Positions 6,246 through 14,064 of a stretch of 32,211 bases of DNA are shown one piece after another; positions within the stretch are counted from its first letter, which is position 1, and each line of letters starts with the position of its first letter. The translations under genes were made by a program, and so were the position numbers. The DNA comes from an uncultured bacterium (GTDB lineage: Bacteria; Bacillota; Clostridia; Lachnospirales; Lachnospiraceae): the NCBI GenBank assembly GCA_905215775.1, contig CAJMRM010000036.1, forward strand, positions 1-32,211. Reading direction: 5' to 3'. The notes below the pieces were generated by a model. It ran no database searches. It saw nothing but the letters and a program-made list of their open reading frames with translations, and was not told the DNA's origin.

Positions 6246-7676
6246 TTATAAGCGCTCCAGGAAGTTCTTCAGCACCTCGAAGGTCTGGTCAAAGGATTCC
6301 AGGTTCATCTGCTCCTGGGGCGTATGGGCGCCGTCAGTCTCGGCTCCCAGGGTCACCACATCAAGGCCCGGGATCATGTCGCAGAACACTCCGCACTCCA
6401 GGCCGCCGTGGGTGGCCAGAAGCTCCATCTCCGTCCCCTTCACCTCTTTATATGCCTTTAAAAGCGTATTTCTGAGGGCTGAATCCGGATTGAATTCCCA
6501 GGACGGGAACTTACTGTATACGTCCACAGTCATATCGTAGATACCGGCCAGGAGACACAGCTCCTTTTCCATCTGGTCCCGCCAGGACATTTTTTCTGCC
6601 CGGAGGGAGTACTGGAACTCCACGTAATCCTCCTTACACCGTACAGATGCCAGGTTTTCTGACGCCACCGGAAGGTTCTCGATCTGAAGGCTCCTGTGGC
6701 GGAGTCCAGTGGGCAGAAGGTACATAAGATCCACCAGGTCCGCACTGGTCTCTTCGCTCATGGCCCTGGTGCAGGCAGCCGGCTCCAGTGTCACCGAAAG
6801 CTCCGGCTCCTGGAATTTCAGCTCATTTCTGATCTCAGCCGTTATGGACTCCATGGCCTTTTCGATCTGCTCCCTGGGCGCTCCGCTGGCAAACACAGCC
6901 TCGCATTCCCTGGGAATGGCGTTGTTCTTTAAGCCGCCGTCCAGACTTACGATCCGAAGATCCGAGCTTCCGGAGATCTCCTTTAAGATCCGTCCGCAGA
7001 TCTTTAAGGAATTGCCCAGCTCCAGGATGATGCAGCTTCCGGAATGGCCTCCCTTTAAGCCTGTGATGAACAGACGGTAGGCCGGAAGAGCGCAGTCCTC
7101 ATATTCCACGGGCTTTTTAAGGCCCACCATCTCGCCTCCGGCGCTGGTGGTGCACGTTCCTTTTCCGCGTCCGCCGAAATCCAGGTTCACGTATTTTTTC
7201 GCCGTAAAATACTCCGGCTTTAACGCAAAGGACCCGTTTAAGCCCACCTCCTCCTGGACTGTAAAGGCGCACTCCAGGGCTGGGTGGGGCGTATCCATAT
7301 CCAGAAGCGCCATCATATAGGCGCAGCCCATGCCGTCGTCGGCTCCCAGGGTCGTGCCTCTGGCCTTTAAGATCCCGTTTTCAATGTAAAGATCAATGGG
7401 ATCCCGGTCAAAATCGTGGCTGCAGTCAGCGTTCTTTTCGCAGACCATATCTGTATGTGCCTGGAGGATCACTGCTCCGTGGTCCTCGTAGCCCGCAGAC
7501 GCCGGCTTATAGATCACCACATTGCCGATCGTATCCCTTTTATAGTCCAGGCCTCTGGTCCTGGCAAAGTCCTCCAGGTAGTCTGATACCCGTTCCTCCT
7601 TAAAGGAAGCCCTGGGGATCCTGGAGAGTTCCTCAAAATATTTCTGATGCAGCTTTTCATGATCCAGTACGTTCAT
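6246..7676 (-). CDS. pepD: Aminoacyl-histidine dipeptidase (cytosolic M20 peptidase)
   Basis: A 476-residue M20 metallopeptidase of the PepD/carnosinase-like group, which hydrolyses Xaa-His and other dipeptides in the cytoplasm with two zinc ions. Conserved sites: H74 and D76 in LQAHTDMV, the bridging D113 in LGADDGMG, the general base E142-E143 in VQEEVGLNG, D166 in NLDFGG, and the C-terminal histidine in ATHGGLECG. A dimerisation (lid) domain lies between, as expected from length. The start has plausible upstream purines, and the gene follows the alcohol dehydrogenase gene by 18 bp, so they are probably co-transcribed. Nothing looks broken. Confidence 0.92.
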   Translation of the reverse strand: MNVLDHEKLHQKYFEELSRIPRASFKEERVSDYLEDFARTRGLDYKRDTIGNVVIYKPASAGYEDHGAVILQAHTDMVCEKNADCSHDFDRDPIDLYIENGILKARGTTLGADDGMGCAYMMALLDMDTPHPALECAFTVQEEVGLNGSFALKPEYFTAKKYVNLDFGGRGKGTCTTSAGGEMVGLKKPVEYEDCALPAYRLFITGLKGGHSGSCIILELGNSLKICGRILKEISGSSDLRIVSLDGGLKNNAIPRECEAVFASGAPREQIEKAMESITAEIRNELKFQEPELSVTLEPAACTRAMSEETSADLVDLMYLLPTGLRHRSLQIENLPVASENLASVRCKEDYVEFQYSLRAEKMSWRDQMEKELCLLAGIYDMTVDVYSKFPSWEFNPDSALRNTLLKAYKEVKGTEMELLATHGGLECGVFCDMIPGLDVVTLGAETDGAHTPQEQMNLESFDQTFEVLKNFLERL

Positions 7677-7694
7677 ATCATTTCTCCCTTCCGC

Positions 7695-8852
7695 CTACAT
7701 GGCTTCCTTAAAGATCTGGAGGATCTCGTCCCTGGTCAGCTCCACATACGTTCCCTTCATGCGGGATGCGGACTTTTCTGCCATGATCTCCAGATATTTT
7801 TCGTCGATCCCCACCTCGGACAGTCTTGACGGAAGCCCCAGAGCCTTAAAATAATCAGCCGTCCGTTTAATGGCCAGCTCTGCCGCCTCCATAGACGGCA
7901 TATCCTCCGGCACGTCCCAGACGTTGACGCCGTAGGTACGGAACTTTTCCACTGTCCTGCTGTTTAATACATGGCGCATCCAGTGGGGCGTCAGGATCGC
8001 CAGACCGGCTCCATGGGTGATATCGTAATACGCCGACAGCTCATGCTCCATGGGATGGACCGACCAGGGAACCATTTTCCCCAGCTTTAAGAAATCATTG
8101 ATGGCCCAGCTTCCGGCCCACATGAGATTGGCCCTGGCCTCATAATCATCGGGATGCCCCACCGCCCGGATCCCGAACTGGATACAGGTCTTAAGGAGCC
8201 CCTCGGCCATGCGGTCCTGCATATATCCCTCGGCATTGGAGAAATACGACTCCAGGATATGGGACATGATATCCGCTGTGCCCGCGGCTGTATGCCAGGC
8301 GTTGACGGTCTCTGTGTAGGAGGGATCCATAATGGCTGCCTTTGGACGGATATGCTCGCTCTTGGTCCCCAGCTTATTGTTGGAGGCCATATCAGAGATC
8401 ACGGCCGCTGTGTCCATTTCCGATCCAGTGGCCGCCAGGGTAAGGACCGCAACGATGGGGAGGGCTGCCTGGATCTTTTTCCCGTCCAGTACCAGGTCCC
8501 AGGCATCGCCGTCATAAAGGGCTCCGGCGGCAATGATCTTGGCACAGTCGATGGTGGAGCCGCCGCCGATGGGGAGAACAACTTCAATATTTCCAGCCTT
8601 GCAGAGCTCTGCGCCCTTTCTCACTGTTTCGATCCTGGGATTGGGCTCCACGCCCCCCAGCTCTTCCCATGCAATGCCTTCATGCCCAAGGATCTCTGTC
8701 ACACGGTCAAAAATACCGTTCTGTTTCACGCTTCCCCCGCCATAGACGATCAGCGCTTTCTTCCCGTAGGGGCGCACTGCCTGGGCCACGTGTTCGATCT
8801 GCCCCTTCCCAAAATAAATGGTGGTGGGGATGGAATAAATAAAATTCTCCAT
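7695..8852 (-). CDS. Iron-containing alcohol dehydrogenase, butanol dehydrogenase/YqhD type
   Basis: A 385-residue group III alcohol dehydrogenase. The Rossmann-like N-terminal domain has YGGGSVKQNG at 37-46 and the nucleotide-binding LPIGGGSTIDCAK at 93-105. The metal-binding C-terminal domain provides D194 (ADIMSH), H198, H266 in WSVHPMEHE and H280 in DITHGAG, the four ligands known from YqhD/BdhA. It would reduce aldehydes to alcohols, probably with NADPH, in fermentation or aldehyde detoxification; the exact substrate is unknown. It lies 19 bp after the ABC permease gene and 18 bp before pepD, in what looks like one transcript, although no functional link to the transporter is evident. 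Confidence 0.92.
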   Translation of the reverse strand: MENFIYSIPTTIYFGKGQIEHVAQAVRPYGKKALIVYGGGSVKQNGIFDRVTEILGHEGIAWEELGGVEPNPRIETVRKGAELCKAGNIEVVLPIGGGSTIDCAKIIAAGALYDGDAWDLVLDGKKIQAALPIVAVLTLAATGSEMDTAAVISDMASNNKLGTKSEHIRPKAAIMDPSYTETVNAWHTAAGTADIMSHILESYFSNAEGYMQDRMAEGLLKTCIQFGIRAVGHPDDYEARANLMWAGSWAINDFLKLGKMVPWSVHPMEHELSAYYDITHGAGLAILTPHWMRHVLNSRTVEKFRTYGVNVWDVPEDMPSMEAAELAIKRTADYFKALGLPSRLSEVGIDEKYLEIMAEKSASRMKGTYVELTRDEILQIFKEAM

Positions 8853-8871
8853 AGATGCCTCCTTTTCCTGC

Positions 8872-10209
8872 CTATTCGTTTCTGATGGCTGCCAGAGGGC
8901 TCAGCTTCATGGCCCTTAAGGCCGGGAACAGTCCCGCCAGCATACCGATGACAATGGCAAAGCCCACGGCCGCCGCCGAAAGCCACATGGGGATGCGGGA
9001 AATATCCCCGCTGCCTCCGCCCATGCCCATGAGCCCGGAACCGAGAAATTGATTGATCAGGCTGGAAACGCCGTAGCTTAATAAAAGCCCGGCCGCTCCG
9101 CCCATGAGTCCGATGAATCCGGCTTCAATGAGGAACATGCTGCGGATGTCTCCCAGAGCGCATCCCAGCACCTTCAGAACGCCGATCTCCCTGGTCCTTT
9201 CGTATATGGACATCATCATGGTATTGGCGATACCGATGGCCGCCACAAAAAGGGATACGGCTCCGATGCCTCCCAGGACCGCCTGGATCATATCCATCTG
9301 CTCCTGGGCCTGCTCCAGCCACTGCATGCTGCTGTACGCCTCATATCCCATGTCCGTTACAGCCGCCTGCACTCCCATGACGTTGCTCATATCGTCCACA
9401 TAGACATACGCGTTGTCGTAGACATAATAGTTATAGGGCTTTCCCTTTTTATTGACAGGCTGTCCGGGGATCGGATTCTTTTTGTAAATGCGCTTCAGCT
9501 GGGTCTTCAGGGTCTCCACGTCCGTGTATATGCCATAGCTGTATTCATTATACATCGGATTTCCGTTTTCGTCAGTATCACTTTTTACAAGTCCGCTGAC
9601 AGGAAACACAAATTTTTTCTGCTTACCGCTTTCCTCGGCTCCGGAGCTCTGGAACATGGTAAAAAACGGCTTTCCGTAAAGATCCACCGACGGCTGCTCT
9701 CCCGTCTCCCAGAAGCCCCTGCCTGTTTTGGCGTCCCAGAAGTTCTGGGCGACCATGGGACCCACCACCAGCTCCATGGTGCCGGAGGACGGATCCGGAA
9801 GCCGTCCCTCCCCCAGCTCGATCTCCTCCAGAGCCTCGCGGCTTAAACCCTCGATCCTGGAGGAGCCTTCGTACGCTCCCTGGCGCATCTGCACATAGGT
9901 GGACAGCACCGGGGAAACGGCCTTCACATGGGGGATCGCTTTAAAGCTTTCGATGGTCTTATCGGTGATAAAGCCGTCCTCCTCGTTTTCCGAGCCGCCC
10001 ATGCCATAATTCCGGTACACCTCGATCTTTGTAAGGCTTCCCGAGGACTCGTACTGCTCCACCGTGATCTCCTTAAGGCCAATGCCCAGGGAGACCATGA
10101 CCACGATGGAGGCGGTTCCGATAACGACGCCAAGGACCGTAAGACCGGTCCTCAGCTTTCTTCGTCTCAGATTGTTAATGCTCATCCGGAGCAGATCAGA
10201 GAATTTCAT
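8872..10209 (-). CDS. MacB/FtsX-type ABC transporter permease
   Basis: From the ATG at 10209 the protein has 445 residues (MKFSDLLRMSINNLRRRK). An in-frame ATG 14 codons upstream exists, but the later start fits family N-termini and overlaps the preceding gene by 14 bp. One transmembrane segment near residues 19-43 (GLTVLGVVIGTASIVVMVSL) is followed by a large extracellular MacB-like domain with several Tyr-rich stretches. Three C-terminal membrane segments include the family signature YERTREIGVLKVLGC, and the protein ends SPLAAIRNE. The family works by mechanotransmission: ATP hydrolysis in the cytoplasm drives changes outside the membrane, exporting or releasing peptides or lipoproteins. 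The partner ATPase is encoded at 12097-12936. Confidence 0.9.
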   Translation of the reverse strand: MKFSDLLRMSINNLRRRKLRTGLTVLGVVIGTASIVVMVSLGIGLKEITVEQYESSGSLTKIEVYRNYGMGGSENEEDGFITDKTIESFKAIPHVKAVSPVLSTYVQMRQGAYEGSSRIEGLSREALEEIELGEGRLPDPSSGTMELVVGPMVAQNFWDAKTGRGFWETGEQPSVDLYGKPFFTMFQSSGAEESGKQKKFVFPVSGLVKSDTDENGNPMYNEYSYGIYTDVETLKTQLKRIYKKNPIPGQPVNKKGKPYNYYVYDNAYVYVDDMSNVMGVQAAVTDMGYEAYSSMQWLEQAQEQMDMIQAVLGGIGAVSLFVAAIGIANTMMMSIYERTREIGVLKVLGCALGDIRSMFLIEAGFIGLMGGAAGLLLSYGVSSLINQFLGSGLMGMGGGSGDISRIPMWLSAAAVGFAIVIGMLAGLFPALRAMKLSPLAAIRNE

Positions 10210-12100
10210 CGTCCATTCCCGCTTTCTTCTTTTTCCGCTTGATAAGAACAACGACCAGTATCAGAAGGACGGCGGCTGCGGCTCCCAGGGGAACGGCATA
10301 TTTCTTAAGAAGCTCCATTTTCGTGGGCTCCGGCTCCGGGATGTCCATATTTCCCACGTCCATGGACGGATCGTCCATGATCACCGGCTCTGTCACGAAG
10401 AGCTGGACCTCCTTCTCCACCGGCGTTACCACGCCGTTTTCGTCCTCGTATGTAATGGTAAGACGGATCTTCCCTTCGTCCATGGTGGGGGCGGCTCCGG
10501 CGACCATGACGTCCACATTGCCGCTCTCTCCGGGCTTTATATTGCCCACATAGCTCTCCGCCCGCTGGATGGAATCCGCCTCAAAAATGGCGGTCACATT
10601 ATAAAGGGTCACCTTCCCCGTGTTGTTGATGGGGAACATAATGTTGGTCTCGCCCCCCACCTCGATGGAATCAGGCATGACCTCGATGGTTCCTGTATTG
10701 AGCCTGGCCTCCTGCTTTAAGGCCACGGCGATCTTCACCGTCTCCTTGGCGTTTTTAAACTCCGGGCTGTCGTACTGCTCTGTAATGGTGATATTATAGG
10801 CCCGCTGCTCGGCGCTGGGGCTGGAGGTAAATTTCATGGTCAGCACCTCCGACGCTCCAGGAGCCAGGCTGTTGACCACCACAGAGTTGGAGCCGTTGGC
10901 CGTGGTGAACACCGGGCTGTTTTCCACTGCCTCCGGTTCAAAGGTGAAAAGGATATTGGATGCCGTAATGTCGCTGGACGCGTTTTTCATCTTCACCTTC
11001 AGCGTAAAATCCTGGCCCGCCAGGATCCTGGCAGGATCCGTCTCAAAGCTGTCCACGATGATGCGGGCCTTGGTCCTTTCGTTTTCTCCGGCGTCGTCAG
11101 AAAGCTCGTCCTCCTCGTCCTTTCCGATGACCCGCACATAAAAGGTATCCTCCACCGGTGTTAAGAACGCCCCGTTTTCCTCTTCCCTGTACCGGATCTT
11201 GAACTTAATGGGATAATAACCGCTCTTTGCCTCCTCCCGGATGGCCATGCTGTACGGCACCTCCACCGTCTGGTCCGGGTTTATATTGTTCATCCAGCGG
11301 TCGTAGTTTCCATCGTTGATCTCAAAGGGGAACTTGGTGATATCCTCGGAAAGCTCCATTTCCACCCGCACGTCGTAGGCGGTCTTGTAGCCTGTGTTCC
11401 TGAGGTTCATATTAAAATTCATGACCTCATTGTAGTTTGCCTGGGGTGTGGACTGGTTCTCTCCAATGGCAAAGCCGATGGGCTCGGTGCTGGACTCGTC
11501 GGATTCGGAGGTGGAAGACGCCTCCTTTGTCTCTGCCCATACCATGACGGTTTTCTGGAACTCGCCCGACATGCCGTCCTCGCCTCTGGAACGCTTGGAG
11601 ATATACAGCTTTACAGGATAATATCCTTCCTTCAGGTTCTTTTTCACATTGACCCGCAGGTTTACGGTCTTTTTGGCCCCTGCGTTGATGTGGCCGATCT
11701 TATAATGCTTATTCAGGCTGTCGGTGATCTCAAAGGGGTAGGTGGCGTTCATGGTCTTGATGATCTCGCCGTCCTCGTCCTCGATCTCGTCGTAATATCC
11801 CTGGTAATCGGCCTCCGGCGCGATCCAGATCTCACTCTCCAGCCAGTCTGTATCAGTGGTATTTTTTACGGCAATGGAGATGGTGGAGGATTTTCCGATG
11901 GTGATGGAGGGAGTTTTCCCGATCACGATGCGTACCACCTCATTATCGTCGTCCTTGTGGAAGACTTTGGGGATCTCCAGATCCTCGTTCTCCGTTTCCT
12001 TCTCGTCTGCCAGGGCTGTAAAGGCTGTGGAGGGCGCCGCCCCCAGAAGCACCGCCGCTGCCATAAATAAAATAGATATCCGCTTTAACCGCTCTCTCAT
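10196..12100 (-). CDS. Exported, membrane-anchored protein with repeated beta-sandwich (COG1361/CARDB-like) domains
   Basis: The 634-residue protein starts with a signal peptide (RISILFMAAAVLLGAAPSTAF, cleavage likely after ALA near residue 31). It ends with one transmembrane helix (about 602-622) and a basic tail KRKKKKAG. Between lie at least four segments of about 120 residues with the pattern of NPCBM/CARDB-like domains found in COG1361 S-layer-related proteins: phrases such as SSTISIAVKNTTDTDW, MNFNMNLRNTGYKTAYDVRV, FTLKVKMKNASSDITASN and NIMFPINNTGKVTLYNVTA. The bulk would lie outside the cell. The gene sits between, and overlaps, the ATPase (4 bp) and permease (14 bp) genes. It occupies the place of the MacA adaptor of Gram-negative systems, suggesting it is the extracellular partner of the transporter. 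Substrate unknown. Confidence 0.82.
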   Translation of the reverse strand: MRERLKRISILFMAAAVLLGAAPSTAFTALADEKETENEDLEIPKVFHKDDDNEVVRIVIGKTPSITIGKSSTISIAVKNTTDTDWLESEIWIAPEADYQGYYDEIEDEDGEIIKTMNATYPFEITDSLNKHYKIGHINAGAKKTVNLRVNVKKNLKEGYYPVKLYISKRSRGEDGMSGEFQKTVMVWAETKEASSTSESDESSTEPIGFAIGENQSTPQANYNEVMNFNMNLRNTGYKTAYDVRVEMELSEDITKFPFEINDGNYDRWMNNINPDQTVEVPYSMAIREEAKSGYYPIKFKIRYREEENGAFLTPVEDTFYVRVIGKDEEDELSDDAGENERTKARIIVDSFETDPARILAGQDFTLKVKMKNASSDITASNILFTFEPEAVENSPVFTTANGSNSVVVNSLAPGASEVLTMKFTSSPSAEQRAYNITITEQYDSPEFKNAKETVKIAVALKQEARLNTGTIEVMPDSIEVGGETNIMFPINNTGKVTLYNVTAIFEADSIQRAESYVGNIKPGESGNVDVMVAGAAPTMDEGKIRLTITYEDENGVVTPVEKEVQLFVTEPVIMDDPSMDVGNMDIPEPEPTKMELLKKYAVPLGAAAAVLLILVVVLIKRKKKKAGMDDEIL

Positions 12101-12936
12101 AGATTTTCCCCGCTTTCTTTTTCCTCTGTCATTTTCTTTTGGGGCGTTTCCTCCCGGACCGTCTCCTTACAGTCCTTATTTTTCTGGTCCGCTTCCTCCC
12201 GGGCCGCTTCCAGGTCCGCCTCTTTATGGTTTTCTTCAATGCTGACGATCTTTCCGTCAATGATCTTGATGATCCGGTCCGCATAGGTGGCCAGATTGTT
12301 GTCATGGGTCACCATCACCAGAGTCTGGTTCCGTTCCCGCACAATGGTCTGCATCAGCTTTAAGACCTCCATGGTGGTCTTGGAATCCAGGTTTCCTGTG
12401 GGTTCGTCTGCAAAAATGATCTGGGGATCCACCGCCAGGGCTCTGGCGATGCCCACCCGCTGCTGCTGGCCGCCGGACATCTGGTTGGGCATATGGGTCA
12501 TGAATCTTTCCAGGCCCACCAGCTTCAGATATTCCTTGGCCCGCTTGGCCCGCCTGGCCTTTCCCATCCCTCGGAAGGACAGGGGAAGGGCCACGTTCTC
12601 CACTGCGTCCATGGTGGCGATCAGGTTATAGGACTGGAAGATAAAACCCACCCGCTCCCGCCGGAACGTCACAAGCTGCTTCTCGTTCAGCTTTTCTATA
12701 TGCTTTCCGGCAATGACGATCTCTCCCTTAGAAGGGTGCTCCAGACCGGCCAGCATGTTCAGCAGTGTGGATTTTCCCGAACCCGAGGGGCCTGTAATGG
12801 CACAGAATTCCCCCCGGCGGATATCCAGATCCACACCGTTTAACGCATAGACCTTCGTATCGCCCATGCGGTATACCTTATAGAGATCCCGTACCCGGAT
12901 CACCACTTCCCGCTTTTTCTCCGCTTCCACGCGCAT
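12097..12936 (-). CDS. ABC transporter ATP-binding protein, LolD/MacB type
   Basis: The frame is open to 13086, but the ATG at 12936 (MRVEAEKKREVV) has an AAGGAGAGGG ribosome binding site and gives the usual N-terminus, 279 residues. The upstream extension overlaps the promoter region and is not expected to be translated. Walker A is GPSGSGKSTLL at 49-59, the Q-loop Q101 in FIFQSYNL, the signature QMSGGQQQR at 152-160, Walker B IIFADEP at 173-179, and the H-loop is in VMVTHDNN. The C-terminal 45 residues are a charged Glu/Lys-rich extension. It powers the MacB-like permease encoded two genes on, and overlaps the next gene by 4 bp. Confidence 0.93.
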   Translation of the reverse strand: MRVEAEKKREVVIRVRDLYKVYRMGDTKVYALNGVDLDIRRGEFCAITGPSGSGKSTLLNMLAGLEHPSKGEIVIAGKHIEKLNEKQLVTFRRERVGFIFQSYNLIATMDAVENVALPLSFRGMGKARRAKRAKEYLKLVGLERFMTHMPNQMSGGQQQRVGIARALAVDPQIIFADEPTGNLDSKTTMEVLKLMQTIVRERNQTLVMVTHDNNLATYADRIIKIIDGKIVSIEENHKEADLEAAREEADQKNKDCKETVREETPQKKMTEEKESGENL

Positions 12937-12972
12937 CCCTCTCCTTATATTTCTTTCTATATGCCTATTGTC

Positions 12973-12978
12973 ATTATA
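12973..12978 (-). promoter_or_regulatory. Candidate -10 element upstream of the ABC export operon
   Basis: A perfect TATAAT on the minus strand lies in AT-rich DNA 37 bp before the ATPase start, between it and the stop of the upstream gene. I see no good -35 at 16-18 bp, so it may be weak or activator-dependent. Confidence 0.4.
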
Positions 12979-13012
12979 TAAAAACCATGTCCCATTGGAT
13001 ATAGAGAATTGC

Positions 13013-13825
13013 TTAACAATTCTTACAAATTTTTGCGCCTGCCGTGCGCCTCTGGAATTCCCGCAGGTATTCCTCCAGGGATACATACTGTCCGTTGTTG
13101 ACCCGGTAAGCCGGATTCCACATGCGGATCACCTGTATATCGGCCTTGGCCAGATCCTTTACAGGCTTAAAGCGGCGGTCTGCCGGCAGGATATCGCCAG
13201 CCACCACGTCCTTCCATTTCATATAGATCTCCTGGTTCTTCTTCGTTTTCTTATTCTGGAACACCTCCATGGCCACCAGACGGAAAATGTCCTCGCCGCA
13301 GCATACGATGGTCCTGGGCTCCAGAAGCTGGATCTGGCGCTTCAGGAATTCCGAATAATAAAAGCCGTAATCCATACTGATATCGTCGGCCGCGCCCTTT
13401 CCTCCCCTTTTATTCACATAGATCACCGCCGTTTTCAAAAGAGGGGCTTTATCTCCGGACGGCGCCTCACCGGCCAGGATCCGTTCCATTCCCTTCAGAT
13501 AAGGCAGATATTCCACTTCCCCAGACGGGCTCCTGCCGGTCCGCAGGTCCCTGCGGATATCAGAGATCACCGGCATGGTCTGCCCCTTTCGGATCTGCTT
13601 TTTCATGCTGGTCTCTTTTAAAATATAAAGAGTCCCGTCATAATGCTCCGGGGACACGGCCCCGTCTATATGAAAGCTCCTGGGATCGATCTCCTCATAG
13701 CACGTGTTCCCAAAAGGCTCCTCCTCCATCTGCTGCATCATCTGCCATAAAAGATACAGCTCCTCCAGACTCCCGCATCTGGCAGCCTGGCCCTCCACTA
13801 CGATCTGCTCCATGGTTTTTCTCAT
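13013..13825 (-). CDS. Uncharacterised protein, possibly uracil-DNA-glycosylase-like fold
   Basis: The open frame has 274 codons from the ATG at 13837, but GGAG followed by 5 nt favours the ATG at 13825 (MRKTMEQIVVEGQ), 270 residues. It is a soluble protein without signal peptide. The central strand TIVCCGEDIFRLVAMEVF and the late loop IRMWNPAYRVNNGQYVSLEE resemble the order seen in the uracil-DNA glycosylase superfamily (a hydrophobic strand ending in G, then an HP-like loop near the C-terminus), and TAVIYVNKRGG could be the second core strand. The canonical catalytic GEAPG-type motif is not clear, so the fold call is tentative and activity should not be assumed. It is divergent from pyrB and lies upstream of the ABC export genes. 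Confidence 0.5.
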   Translation of the reverse strand: MRKTMEQIVVEGQAARCGSLEELYLLWQMMQQMEEEPFGNTCYEEIDPRSFHIDGAVSPEHYDGTLYILKETSMKKQIRKGQTMPVISDIRRDLRTGRSPSGEVEYLPYLKGMERILAGEAPSGDKAPLLKTAVIYVNKRGGKGAADDISMDYGFYYSEFLKRQIQLLEPRTIVCCGEDIFRLVAMEVFQNKKTKKNQEIYMKWKDVVAGDILPADRRFKPVKDLAKADIQVIRMWNPAYRVNNGQYVSLEEYLREFQRRTAGAKICKNC

Positions 13826-13918
13826 TGGTCTCTCCATCCACTTAATTTTTCACAGCAGTCCAGCCATGGATCCCCCTGCCCGCCTGCGGCCGACAGGAAG
13901 CACTGGACGTCTGCAGAT

Positions 13919-13927
13919 ATTGTACCA
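13919..13927 (-). promoter_or_regulatory. Extended -10 promoter for the UDG-like gene
   Basis: The minus strand reads TGGTACAAT, an extended -10 (TGn plus TACAAT), about 95 bp before the gene start. The -35 is poor, as is usual for extended -10 promoters. It is back to back with the pyrB promoter. Confidence 0.45.
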
Positions 13928-13942
13928 TATTTTTTGAAAAAA

Positions 13943-13974
13943 TTGTAGAATTTCCCATGTCTATCCGTTATAAT
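13943..13974 (+). promoter_or_regulatory. pyrBI promoter candidate
   Basis: A perfect TATAAT lies at 13969-13974 in an AT-rich patch. The best -35-like hexamer, TTGTAG at 13943-13948, is 20 bp upstream, longer than ideal. Transcription would start near 13981, leaving an 84-nt leader before the pyrB start. Confidence 0.5.
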
Positions 13975-13984
13975 GAAACCATCA

Positions 13985-14039
13985 GGGCCAGAATCCCGGT
14001 ATCCCATGCGGTCTTGTCCGGCGGCAGGCCTTCTGGCCC
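13985..14039 (+). promoter_or_regulatory. pyrB leader hairpin
   Basis: GGGCCAGAA (13985-13993) and TTCTGGCCC (14031-14039) are perfect inverted arms flanking a 37-nt loop in the presumed pyrB 5' leader, ending 11 bp before the AAGGAG ribosome binding site (14051-14056). There is no U-run after it, so it is not a simple terminator. It could stabilise the leader or take part in pyrimidine control. Confidence 0.5.
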
Positions 14040-14064
14040 AGGATCAATGAAAGGAGAATATTTC

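Noticed and set aside
8154..8885. Long plus-strand open frame opposite the alcohol dehydrogenase gene
   Set aside because: It mirrors a gene with intact catalytic motifs; His/Gly-rich product without domain or ribosome binding site. The same applies to long antisense frames at 5601-6101, 16742-17593, 19163-20795, 21421-22149 and 24402-25136.
12937..13086. 50-codon N-terminal extension of the ABC ATPase
   Set aside because: It runs through the end of the upstream gene and a TATAAT; the ATG at 12936 has a consensus ribosome binding site.
14011..14031. PyrR-binding attenuator before pyrB
   Set aside because: Only a loose resemblance to the PyrR target; no terminator and antiterminator pair is visible.
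13957..14064. Upstream extension of pyrB by 36 codons
   Set aside because: It would overlap the -10 element and leader hairpin; the ATG at 14065 has a strong AAGGAG and gives the family N-terminus.
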